Program-made: the position numbers and the translations under genes | Notes under the pieces: model-generated | Told to the model about the DNA's origin: nothing | What the model saw: only the letters and a program-made list of their open reading frames with translations | The model's database searches: none | In this document: positions 1 to 8,062 of the stretch, piece after piece | How positions within the stretch are numbered: the first letter of the stretch is position 1 | How the letters are laid out: each line of letters starts with the position of its first letter | Origin: an uncultured Anderseniella sp. | Lineage (GTDB): Bacteria > Pseudomonadota > Alphaproteobacteria > Rhizobiales > Aestuariivirgaceae | Reading direction: 5' to 3' | Length of the DNA: 64,000 bases | NCBI GenBank assembly: GCA_947488295.1 | Contig: CANKYU010000005.1 | Span: 248,001 to 312,000, forward strand

Positions 1-147
1 GATGTGATCTACATCCCCATGTTGCTGGAAAGCGCGTACTGTATGACGCAGCACGGCTTCACCGCCGATTTTCTGATATTGCTTCGGGTGTTCACCGCCG
101 ACACGCAAGCCGGCACCTGCTGCAACGATAATAACGGCCGTGGCCAT
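1..147 (-). CDS. ispD: 2-C-methyl-D-erythritol 4-phosphate cytidylyltransferase, N-terminal part (partial)
   Basis: Reading the minus strand from an ATG at 147 gives 49 residues that look like the start of IspD. It opens with a hydrophobic strand, then the glycine-rich CTP-binding loop AAGAGLRVG and the motif HPKQYQKIGGEAVL. IspD couples CTP to methylerythritol 4-phosphate in the non-mevalonate isoprenoid pathway. In alphaproteobacteria it is usually fused to IspF and lies divergent to dusB/ntrB, exactly as here, so the full protein is probably the IspDF bifunctional enzyme. The gene runs off the left edge, so the IspF half cannot be seen. No clear Shine-Dalgarno precedes the ATG, and the frame stays open upstream without another convincing start. 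Confidence 0.85.
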   Translation of the reverse strand, partial: MATAVIIVAAGAGLRVGGEHPKQYQKIGGEAVLRHTVRAFQQHGDVDHI

Positions 148-307
148 GATGATGATATTCCGGTTGGAAGTCTGATGTGCTGGTGAACCACTAACAGGCC
201 AGTTGCCTGCAGGGCAAGCTGCGTGCGCGACAAACATAGTAATTGCAATGTCGCAGTCAGATGGTAATGTGCCTGAAATTTAACCGAAAAAGCAGAGCGT
301 CTAATTT

Positions 308-1330
308 ATGGGCATTGTTATTGGAGCGCACAAGATACGCAATCGCGTCTTCCTGGCTCCCATGTCCGGTGTAACCGATGAACCGTTCCGGGTCCTGGCC
401 CATAAATACGGCGCCGGCCTTGTCGTATCGGAAATGGTTGCCAGCAACGCGCTTGTGGAGGCGCGGCCGGACATGGTGCGCCGGGCGACCGGAGCAGGGC
501 GGGTTTCCCCGTTTGTCCTGCAACTGGCCGGTCGCGAACCTGAGTGGATGGCGAGGGGCGCTGAGCTGGCACAAAAAATCGGCGCGGACATCATTGACAT
601 AAACATGGGGTGCCCGGCGCGTGAAGTGGCAGGCAAATTGTCCGGGTCGGCCCTGATGCGTGATCTTGATCACGCCTGCAGCCTGATCGCTGCAACGGTT
701 CGGGCAAGCAGTGTACCGGTCACCCTTAAAATGCGGCTGGGCTGGGATTTCGACTGCTTGAATGCACCGGAGCTTGCGCGACGTGCCGAACTGCTTGGGG
801 TGGCTATGGTCACGGTGCACGGACGCACCCGCAACCAGTTCTACAAAGGCAGGGCGGACTGGAAAGCTATCCGGTCTGTCAGACAGGCGATTACAATTCC
901 GCTGATAGCGAATGGCGATGGCGCCAGCATTGACGATGTTCACGCCATGCTGGATGCGTCAGGTGCAGACGGGGTTATGATCGGCAGGGGTGCTTATGGA
1001 CGGCCATGGTGGCCAGGGGTGCTGGCCAACAAACTCGATCCCGGTTGTGGCATTGACGAACCTGAGATCGCGGAGCAGGCCGCCATAATTGCCGACCACT
1101 ATGACGGGATTATCGGACATTACGGCGAGCCGAACGGGGTACGCATCGCGCGCAAGCATATTGGCTGGGCGCTTGAGCGCTGGCGGGACAAGGGGCTGTA
1201 CGACCAGGCCGAAACGACAAGATGGCGTGCCAGGTTGCTGAAACTGGAACATGCCGGTGCGGTCAAATCAGGATTGAACGAATTGCGAGACCAGATCTGT
1301 TCGGCTGCGGAAAGAGTGGCTGCGGCATGA
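308..1330 (+). CDS. dusB: tRNA-dihydrouridine synthase DusB (NifR3)
   Basis: This 340-residue flavoenzyme reduces uridines in the tRNA D-loop to dihydrouridine with FMN and NAD(P)H. The TIM-barrel start LAPMSGVTDEPFR and the FMN-site motif MGCPAREVAGK are present; Cys102 is the expected catalytic acid. VHGRTRNQFYKG, the ANGD strand and the phosphate-binding MIGRGAYGRPW complete the Dus signature. Length is normal for the family. Its stop overlaps the ntrB start (ATGA), the usual nifR3-ntrBC arrangement, so the gene is probably co-transcribed and translationally coupled with ntrB. Confidence 0.97.
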   Translation: MGIVIGAHKIRNRVFLAPMSGVTDEPFRVLAHKYGAGLVVSEMVASNALVEARPDMVRRATGAGRVSPFVLQLAGREPEWMARGAELAQKIGADIIDINMGCPAREVAGKLSGSALMRDLDHACSLIAATVRASSVPVTLKMRLGWDFDCLNAPELARRAELLGVAMVTVHGRTRNQFYKGRADWKAIRSVRQAITIPLIANGDGASIDDVHAMLDASGADGVMIGRGAYGRPWWPGVLANKLDPGCGIDEPEIAEQAAIIADHYDGIIGHYGEPNGVRIARKHIGWALERWRDKGLYDQAETTRWRARLLKLEHAGAVKSGLNELRDQICSAAERVAAA

Positions 1331-2427
1331 ATACCCATGAACAAAACATGTTCTCGGCAAACGTTATGCTGCAATCCCTGCCAACACCCGTCGTGGTGAT
1401 CTCGGCGGATGACAGGATCGTTGCCGCCAATGCTGCGGCCGAAGAGTTTTTCTCCGTCAGCCAGCCCATGCTGAAACGCATGGGCCTTGACGACATCGTG
1501 CCGTTTTCAAGCCCGCTTTACGCAGCAACGACAAGGCTGAGGGCCACCGGCACCACACTGTCGGAGTATGGTGTGAAACTGGGAACGCCGCGAACCGGCG
1601 GCGGACGCGTGGTCGATATTCAGGCCGGCGTCATACCTGAAAATCCAGGCAGCATCATACTGGTCATTCTGCAGCGATCCGTCGCCCTGGCGTTCGACCG
1701 GCAACTCAACAACCTGCAGGCGGCACGGTCGGTGTCCGGCATGGCTTCGATGCTGGCCCATGAGATCAAGAACCCGTTGTCCGGCATCCGCGGCGCTGCG
1801 CAATTGCTGGAAACAAATGCGCCGCCTGAAGACCGGGAACTGACCCAGCTCATATGCAGCGAAACGGATCGAATTCGCGAACTAGTCGATCAGATGGAGG
1901 TGTTTTCGGACGAGCGGTCACCGGTGATGGAGCCCCTGAACGTACACACCGTTCTAGAGCATGTGCGCAAACTGGCGGCCAGCGGATTTGCTTCCCACAT
2001 TGACCTTGTCGAGGCTTATGATCCGTCGTTGCCGCATGTCAGCGGCAATCGGGATCAGCTTGTTCAGGTGTTCCTCAACCTGGTCAAGAACGCTTCAGAG
2101 GCCGTTGACAAAGCTGGCACTGCCGGAAAAATCACACTGTCCACTTCGTACAAACCGGGAATACGAATGCAGATTTCCGGGAGTGAGAGGTCGGTATCGC
2201 TGCCGCTCGAAATTGCTGTTCATGACAATGGATCGGGGATCTCGGAAGATGTTGCCCAGCACCTGTTTGACCCGTTCGTGACTTCCAAGGACAGCGGACG
2301 CGGACTGGGCCTGGCACTGGTTGCAAAGCTGGTGCGCGATCATGGTGGCATCGTCGATGCCTCAACCAACGATGACGGTACGGTCTTCAAGGTGCTGCTG
2401 CCGGTGTCAAAGAGCGATGCGGAATGA
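1327..2427 (+). CDS. ntrB: Nitrogen regulation sensor histidine kinase NtrB (GlnL)
   Basis: A soluble 366-residue sensor kinase that phosphorylates or dephosphorylates NtrC according to nitrogen status, normally through the PII protein. A PAS-like domain fills residues 10-120. The H-box HEIKNPLSGIRG follows, with the phospho-accepting His at 145. The ATP-binding domain shows NLVKNASEAV (N box), DNGSGIS (G1) and GRGLGLALV (G2). No membrane segment is visible, as expected for NtrB. I chose the ATG at 1327 because it overlaps the dusB stop; a longer in-frame extension reaching back to 1222 would lie inside dusB and has no family resemblance. Confidence 0.95.
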   Translation: MNTHEQNMFSANVMLQSLPTPVVVISADDRIVAANAAAEEFFSVSQPMLKRMGLDDIVPFSSPLYAATTRLRATGTTLSEYGVKLGTPRTGGGRVVDIQAGVIPENPGSIILVILQRSVALAFDRQLNNLQAARSVSGMASMLAHEIKNPLSGIRGAAQLLETNAPPEDRELTQLICSETDRIRELVDQMEVFSDERSPVMEPLNVHTVLEHVRKLAASGFASHIDLVEAYDPSLPHVSGNRDQLVQVFLNLVKNASEAVDKAGTAGKITLSTSYKPGIRMQISGSERSVSLPLEIAVHDNGSGISEDVAQHLFDPFVTSKDSGRGLGLALVAKLVRDHGGIVDASTNDDGTVFKVLLPVSKSDAE

Positions 2428-2497
2428 CGATGATCCGTATTTTCACGAAGAATTTCAGAAACACCGCCGCTTCGATGGCTTCGAAAGGAATTTGTCA

Positions 2498-3958
2498 ATG
2501 ACGCCCGGAACTGTACTGGTAGCCGACGATGATGCGGCAATCCGAACCGTCGTTACCCAGGCCCTGACGCGGGCAGGATACGATGTGCGCGCGGCAAGCA
2601 ATGCCGCCTCGTTGTGGCGCTGGGTCAGCGAGGGGCAGGGTGATGTGGTTCTGACCGATGTGGTGCTGCCTGATGAAAGCGGGTTTGACGTGCTGCCGAG
2701 GATCAGGGCCAAACGTCCACGCCTGCCGGTTATCGTGATGAGTGCGCGCAACACCATCATGACGGCTATTACGGCAAGTGAACGCGGAGCCTATGACTAC
2801 CTGCCGAAACCGTTCGACCTGAATGCGCTGGTCACAACTGTCGGTCAGGCGTTGGAAGACTCCCGAAAGGCCGATCATCCCGTCCAGAAACGTCCTGCTG
2901 CAGAAGACAGTGATGCCCTGCCGATTGTCGGCCGGTCCACCGCCATGCAGGACATCTATCGCGTCGTCGCCCGCATGACACAAACTGACCTTACCGTGAT
3001 GATCCAGGGCGAAAGCGGTACCGGCAAGGAACTGGTTGCGCGAGCGTTGCATGATTTCTCGCGCCGCAAGGCAGCGCCGTTTGTCGCCATGAACATGGCC
3101 GCAATTCCAAGGGAACTGATCGAGTCTGAATTGTTCGGGCACGAGAAAGGTGCTTTCACCGGTGCGGTTTCCAGATATCTGGGCCGGTTTGAGCAAGCCC
3201 ATGGCGGCACGTTGTTCCTGGATGAAATAGGCGACATGCCGATGGAGGCGCAGACACGATTGCTGCGCGTGCTGCAGGAAGGTGAATACACTTCCGTGGG
3301 CGGCGTCAGGCCGATCAAGACCGATGTCAGGATTGTTGCGGCAACCCACCGCGACCTCAATCACCTGATCGCCCAGGGCATGTTTCGCGAGGATTTGTTT
3401 TTCCGGCTCAATGTTGTTCCGTTGAGGCTTCCGCCATTGCGGGAGCGAACCGACGACATACCGGACCTGGTGAATCATTTTCTGCGCCGAAACGAGCAAC
3501 AGGGCCTGCCGTTCAAGTCCTTTTCCGCCGGTGCCATAGATGCCTTGCGCCGGGCCCGCTGGCCGGGAAACATTCGCGAACTGGAGAACTTTGTAAGCCG
3601 GCTTTGCGCCGTCCATGTAGGCGACGAAATTTCAGCTGCCACGGTGGAGCAGGAGTTCGCCATGCAAATTTCGCCGGGCATCGACAAGGACCCGGGTTCG
3701 TACAACTCTTTGTCCGAGTTCGTGGAAAACCACCTGGTTCAGTATTTTGCCGGTTTCCAGCCCAATCTGCCCCCGGACGGCCTATATCACCGCGTCATCC
3801 AGCAGGTCGAAGTGCCGCTTATCAACGCCACCCTTGCATCTACCGGAGGTAATCAGATAAAGGCGGCCAACCTGCTCGGGATAAACCGCAATACACTCAG
3901 AACCCGAATCAAGGAACTTGGACTCAGCGTGGTCAAGACGCCTGGCAGCAGGCACTGA
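2498..3958 (+). CDS. ntrC: Nitrogen regulation response regulator NtrC (sigma-54 activator)
   Basis: A 486-residue sigma-54-dependent activator and partner of NtrB. The receiver domain (about 1-120) has the acidic pocket ADDD and the phosphorylation site Asp54 in VLTDVVLPDE. The AAA+ domain (about 145-385) carries Walker A GESGTGKE, an intact sigma-54-contacting GAFTGA loop and Walker B LFLDEIGD. The C-terminal Fis-type helix-turn-helix reads AANLLGINRNTLRTRI. The ATG at 2498 has a good GAAAGGAA ribosome site 7 nt upstream, and the receiver starts immediately after it. An in-frame extension upstream, overlapping ntrB, is rejected. The 70-nt gap to ntrB suggests one operon. Confidence 0.97.
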   Translation: MTPGTVLVADDDAAIRTVVTQALTRAGYDVRAASNAASLWRWVSEGQGDVVLTDVVLPDESGFDVLPRIRAKRPRLPVIVMSARNTIMTAITASERGAYDYLPKPFDLNALVTTVGQALEDSRKADHPVQKRPAAEDSDALPIVGRSTAMQDIYRVVARMTQTDLTVMIQGESGTGKELVARALHDFSRRKAAPFVAMNMAAIPRELIESELFGHEKGAFTGAVSRYLGRFEQAHGGTLFLDEIGDMPMEAQTRLLRVLQEGEYTSVGGVRPIKTDVRIVAATHRDLNHLIAQGMFREDLFFRLNVVPLRLPPLRERTDDIPDLVNHFLRRNEQQGLPFKSFSAGAIDALRRARWPGNIRELENFVSRLCAVHVGDEISAATVEQEFAMQISPGIDKDPGSYNSLSEFVENHLVQYFAGFQPNLPPDGLYHRVIQQVEVPLINATLASTGGNQIKAANLLGINRNTLRTRIKELGLSVVKTPGSRH

Positions 3959-4114
3959 GTGCTGAGCATTCCGGTTTGAACAGAATCAGAAATTTAATCT
4001 AAGTATCTGTTTTGCCGATCTTTACTGCTTGTAGCCCGCTCACCCCGATTAGTGGAACAGTGGATCACGGCAATTTGTGCTGGTTTATCCGCAATTCGGA
4101 AACCCGCCGGGGTG

Positions 4115-4134
4115 GTGTCACATATTTGCCACAT
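4115..4134. promoter_or_regulatory. Imperfect palindrome upstream of ntrY
   Basis: GTGTCACATATTTGCCACAT lies 68 nt before the ntrY start. It matches 16 of 20 positions of a second motif at 41594-41613 upstream of the DUF898 gene. The core CATATWTG with outer GTGT/ACA arms looks like a dimeric-regulator site. The regulator is unknown, and a chance match cannot be excluded by eye. Confidence 0.3.
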
Positions 4135-4136
4135 TA

Positions 4137-4156
4137 GTGTTGCGTTTTTGCAACAC
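4137..4156. promoter_or_regulatory. Hairpin in the ntrC-ntrY intergenic region
   Basis: GTGTTGC and GCAACAC form a perfect 7-bp stem around the loop GTTTTT. It sits 45 nt before the ntrY start in the 243-nt ntrC-ntrY gap. There is no T-run after it, so it is not a classical terminator. It could be a leader hairpin or an operator half of the neighbouring palindrome. The gap contains no other gene. Confidence 0.35.
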
Positions 4157-4201
4157 CGCACGGGGGTGCAGTTTTTGCCTTGAAATCGGGTCCAGCGCTC
4201 C

Positions 4202-6514
4202 ATGACTGTGATGTCGGACATATCCAGCCCGCAATCATCTGATCCTCTGCAGTATCAGGCTGCGGAGTCGTTTCTCAACAACAAATGGCTGAACTGGGCC
4301 GGCATGTGCCTGGCAAGCCTGACTGTCGTGTGCGGGCTGGGAACTTATCTTTATCTTACCGGACTGACCCATCTGGAGCCGCAGCCGGACAATGCCCGTC
4401 TGCTGCTGTTCGCCAATGGCATTTTGTTGACACTGATGGCCGGCCTGATTGCCTGGCAACTGGCAAAGCTGACACGTGCAAGATTAAGGCGAGTACCGGG
4501 ATCCGGGCTTCATATTCGTATCGTTGCGCTGCTGTCGCTGTTTGCCGTGTTGCCGGCCATAATTGTTGCTGCCTTTGCGACCGTGACATTGAACAGGGGG
4601 CTGGATATCTGGCTTTCGGGTCAGACCCAGTCGATCGTTGATTCCGCAGAAGCAGTTGCCGAAGCATATATTCGCGAGAACCTGGAGGTTGCGCGCAGTG
4701 ATGCCGCGTTCATTGCAAATGAAATCAACCAGAGGTCGGAAGAATTCACGCTCAACCGGGACAAGTTGATACGCAGGGTGGCGACCTTCGGGTCGGTTCG
4801 CGGACTTTCCGGCCTGTTTGTGATGAACCCGACCACCAAAGAGGTTGCGGTATCTGCTACTGCGAACAAGCTGGTCAAGTTTCGTCCGCCGCCTCCCGAA
4901 GACATCGCACAGGCTACGACCGGCGAGATGGTGGTACGTGAACCGGAAGATGGCGGCAATGTTATCCGGGCGCTGGTCAGGCTGGAGAAAGTGGACGGGT
5001 ACTATCTGTATCTCTACCGGCTCGTGAACCCGGAAGTCATCAAACAGCTTGCAAAGGCGAGAACCCAGCGAACCGAGTTTGACAATCTGATTGCCCAGCG
5101 CAGGTCCCTGCAATTGAATTTTGCCGCATTGTATGCCGGCATTGCGTTTATCTTTCTGCTGTCGGCCATATGGCTGGGACTGTTGTTTTCTAACAGGCTG
5201 GTCCAGCCGATTGTGTCGCTGGTGTCGGCTGCCCGACAGGTCAGTGCCGGTGAACTCGACACCAAGGTTTCGATCGAAAATGCAACCGGCGACATGGCGA
5301 CACTGGGTGTGACATTCAACCAGATGACCGATCGGTTGCAGTCGCAGCGTGATGAGCTTACGACCACCAATGCAGAACTGGATGAACGCCGCAGGTTCAC
5401 CGAGGCTGTTCTGGGCGGGGTAAGCGCCGGAGTATTCGGACTGGACGAAAACGGTACCGTGACCTTGTGCAACAAGTCGGCTCTCGAATTGCTGGATCTG
5501 CAGCAAAGTGATGTCACCGACAAGGCCGTACTCGACGTGCTTCCCGAAATCAGATCGATTTTTTCGAAAGCGAAGGGACGGTTTGACGGGTATGCCGACG
5601 GCACCATAACCCGGCGCGTTGGTGATCAGGAACGCACCTTCATGACAGGCGTTACCACCGAGCGCGGAGAGGAAGGCACCGACGGGTACGTCGTGACGTT
5701 TGATGACACCACGGAGTTGGTGTCAGCGCAGAGGAATTCGGCGTGGGCAGATATTGCGCGGCGCATCGCACATGAGATCAAGAACCCGCTTACGCCGATC
5801 CAGTTGTCTGCTGAGCGGTTGCGGAGAAAATACGGTGACCAGATAACCGGAGACCGGAAAGTATTTGACCAGTGTACCGATACCATCGTCCGTCAGGTTG
5901 GAGATATCGGTCGGATGGTGGATGAATTTTCGTCATTTGCACGAATGCCGAGTGCGCAGCTGGAACCAAACAACCTGACCAGTCTGGTTCGCGAGGCGCT
6001 GGTGCTGCAAAAAGCCAGTGATGAGACGATCAGGTTTGAAACCAGTTTTCCAGATGAGGCGGTCATATTGCCGCTGGACAGGCGGCTGGTAGACCAGGCA
6101 ATGACCAACCTGGTCAAAAATGCCAGGGAGTCTATCGAGACACGCCTGCTGGCAGACCCCTCCGTGCCGGGTGAAATCCGGGTTTCGATAGAGCAGATCG
6201 CGACGAAAGTAATCGTTTCGGTTGCCGACAACGGAATTGGATTGCCGGACGAAAACCGGTCCCGACTGACAGAGCCGTACATGACCACCCGTGAAAAGGG
6301 AACTGGTCTTGGCCTGGCAATCGTGACGCGGATCATGGAAGAGCACTCAGGTCGGCTGACCTTGAGCGATGCCCCGGAGAATTTTCATAACGGACGCGGC
6401 GCGTGTGTGAGTCTGGAGTTCAAACGAGCCCCGGAAGAAGACACCAGCGGCAGCGGCCATACAGACCATAGTGCGGATGGGAAACCCAGCGATCACCTTG
6501 CGGAAAGGGCCTGA
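4202..6514 (+). CDS. ntrY: Membrane-bound sensor histidine kinase NtrY
   Basis: A 770-residue transmembrane kinase. The N-terminal third contains several hydrophobic helices (around residues 30-55, 65-85 and 100-125), an extracytoplasmic stretch, and a further helix near 305-335 that leads into a HAMP linker. A PAS domain follows (about 395-510), then the H-box AHEIKNPLTPIQLSAERL with the phosphorylated His at 524, the N box NLVKNARES, DNGIGLP and GTGLGLAIV. NtrYX senses nitrogen or redox state and in several alphaproteobacteria regulates nitrogen assimilation, respiration and the cell envelope. ATG 4202 is taken; an ATG at 4211 is equally possible. It is separated from ntrX by only 2 nt. Confidence 0.95.
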   Translation: MTVMSDISSPQSSDPLQYQAAESFLNNKWLNWAGMCLASLTVVCGLGTYLYLTGLTHLEPQPDNARLLLFANGILLTLMAGLIAWQLAKLTRARLRRVPGSGLHIRIVALLSLFAVLPAIIVAAFATVTLNRGLDIWLSGQTQSIVDSAEAVAEAYIRENLEVARSDAAFIANEINQRSEEFTLNRDKLIRRVATFGSVRGLSGLFVMNPTTKEVAVSATANKLVKFRPPPPEDIAQATTGEMVVREPEDGGNVIRALVRLEKVDGYYLYLYRLVNPEVIKQLAKARTQRTEFDNLIAQRRSLQLNFAALYAGIAFIFLLSAIWLGLLFSNRLVQPIVSLVSAARQVSAGELDTKVSIENATGDMATLGVTFNQMTDRLQSQRDELTTTNAELDERRRFTEAVLGGVSAGVFGLDENGTVTLCNKSALELLDLQQSDVTDKAVLDVLPEIRSIFSKAKGRFDGYADGTITRRVGDQERTFMTGVTTERGEEGTDGYVVTFDDTTELVSAQRNSAWADIARRIAHEIKNPLTPIQLSAERLRRKYGDQITGDRKVFDQCTDTIVRQVGDIGRMVDEFSSFARMPSAQLEPNNLTSLVREALVLQKASDETIRFETSFPDEAVILPLDRRLVDQAMTNLVKNARESIETRLLADPSVPGEIRVSIEQIATKVIVSVADNGIGLPDENRSRLTEPYMTTREKGTGLGLAIVTRIMEEHSGRLTLSDAPENFHNGRGACVSLEFKRAPEEDTSGSGHTDHSADGKPSDHLAERA

Positions 6515-6516
6515 AA

Positions 6517-7932
6517 ATGGCGGTTGATCTACTGATAATCGATGACGAAGAAGATATACGTGAATTGATTGGCGGTATTCTGGAAGATGAAGGATATGAA
6601 TCACGTCTGGCCGGTGACAGTGACGCTGCTCTTGCTGCGATTTCGGAACGGCGCCCGGCAATGGTTATACTTGACATCTGGCTGCAGGGCTCTCGCCTTG
6701 ACGGGCTCGACCTGCTGATCGAGATCAAGAAAGTCCATAAAGACCTGCCCGTGGTGATCATTTCAGGCCACGGCAACATCGAGACTGCTGTTTCCGCCAT
6801 TAAGCGCGGCGCCTATGAGTATATCGAAAAACCGTTCAAGGCAGATCGATTGATCCATGTCGTAGGCAGAGCACTGGAAAACTCCCGCCTGAAGCGCGAG
6901 AACGAAGAGTTGCGCAGCCAAAGCGGAGAGAGCTCCGACCTGATCGGGTCTTCCAATGTCATTCGCGATCTGACGCTTGTGCTGAAACGTGCCGCACCCA
7001 GCAATGGCCGCATCATGCTGTTTGGCCCGATGGGTTCAGGAAAGGAACTTGCAGCCCGCAGTATTCATAGCTGGTCGACGCGCGCCGAGGCACCTTTTGT
7101 CGTGCTGCCGGCTGCCACAATGCTTCCTGAGCGAATGGAGGAAGAGTTGTTCGGCGTGGAGGACAAGGACGGCAATCCGACCAGGGTCGGCAGACTCGAG
7201 GCCGCGCACGGCGGTACGCTTTATCTCGACGAGGTTGCAGATATGCCAATGGAGACCCAGGGCAAGGTCTTGCGGGTTCTCGTCGATCAGACATTCAACC
7301 GGGTTGGTGGCGCCAAGCAGGTCAAGGTTGATGTTCGTATCGTCAGTTCCAGTTCGAAAGACCTGAATGCTCTGGTCAAGGCCGAGGCGTTCAGGGAAGA
7401 CCTGTTACACAGGCTGGCAGTTGTACCGATTCAACTCCCGTCACTGCATGAACATCGCGAAGACATTCCGGAACTGGTCCAGCATTTCTGTTCCCTGTAC
7501 TCCAGCCAGTCGAGCAAACCGCTCAGAACATTTGCAGATGATGCACTTGCGGTTATCCAGACCATGGACTGGAACGGTAATGTGCGGCAATTGAAGAACT
7601 CTGTTGAGCGCCTGCTTATCATGTCAGCCGGGGAGGCCGACGAGCCGATCACCGCAGCCCTGCTGCCGGCTGATCTGACCGGCACCAGCAGTGGCAACGG
7701 CAGCGGAAACGGCATTGAAAACCTCATGTCGCTGCCATTGAAAGACGCGCGAGATACGTTCGAAACAGAATACATCAGGGCCCAACTCAGCCGTTTCGGT
7801 GGCAATATTTCCAAAACGGCGGCCTTTGTGGGCATGGAGCGATCTGCTCTTCACCGGAAGATGAGAGCGCTTGATATAACGGTAAGCGAACGTGATGACG
7901 GCGAACCGGCGCAATCGGCAGCAGGGGGTTGA
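6517..7932 (+). CDS. ntrX: Response regulator NtrX (AAA+ domain without GAFTGA)
   Basis: A 471-residue partner of NtrY. The receiver domain has DDEED and a phospho-acceptor Asp53 in ILDIWLQGSRLDG. The AAA+ domain has a Walker A variant GPMGSGKE and Walker B LYLDEVAD. The stretch where GAFTGA should stand, just after EEELFG, reads VEDKDGNPTRVGRLE, so the sigma-54-contacting loop is absent. Alphaproteobacterial NtrX proteins are known to share this lack and are thought not to act as ordinary sigma-54 activators. A Fis-type HTH at the C-terminus (KTAAFVGMERSALHRKM) supports DNA binding. Confidence 0.95.
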   Translation: MAVDLLIIDDEEDIRELIGGILEDEGYESRLAGDSDAALAAISERRPAMVILDIWLQGSRLDGLDLLIEIKKVHKDLPVVIISGHGNIETAVSAIKRGAYEYIEKPFKADRLIHVVGRALENSRLKRENEELRSQSGESSDLIGSSNVIRDLTLVLKRAAPSNGRIMLFGPMGSGKELAARSIHSWSTRAEAPFVVLPAATMLPERMEEELFGVEDKDGNPTRVGRLEAAHGGTLYLDEVADMPMETQGKVLRVLVDQTFNRVGGAKQVKVDVRIVSSSSKDLNALVKAEAFREDLLHRLAVVPIQLPSLHEHREDIPELVQHFCSLYSSQSSKPLRTFADDALAVIQTMDWNGNVRQLKNSVERLLIMSAGEADEPITAALLPADLTGTSSGNGSGNGIENLMSLPLKDARDTFETEYIRAQLSRFGGNISKTAAFVGMERSALHRKMRALDITVSERDDGEPAQSAAGG

Positions 7933-8062
7933 ACACGGTAATGACAGCCCTTACCTGAGCTTGCCGTGGTTCGGGGGCTGACTTGTTTTTGTGAGCGTGT
8001 TGGCCCAATGTCCCCATGAAATCAGGTTACATTTCCTGCAGCAGAGCGATTCGAGAATCTGA

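Noticed and set aside
2495..3616. Long antisense open frame (373 codons) inside ntrC
   Set aside because: It is the shadow frame of a GC-rich gene, with no family signal, and ntrC in the other direction has complete motifs.
4484..5506. Long antisense open frame (340 codons) inside ntrY
   Set aside because: It is a shadow of ntrY with no motif or ribosome site; the ntrY frame carries all kinase boxes.
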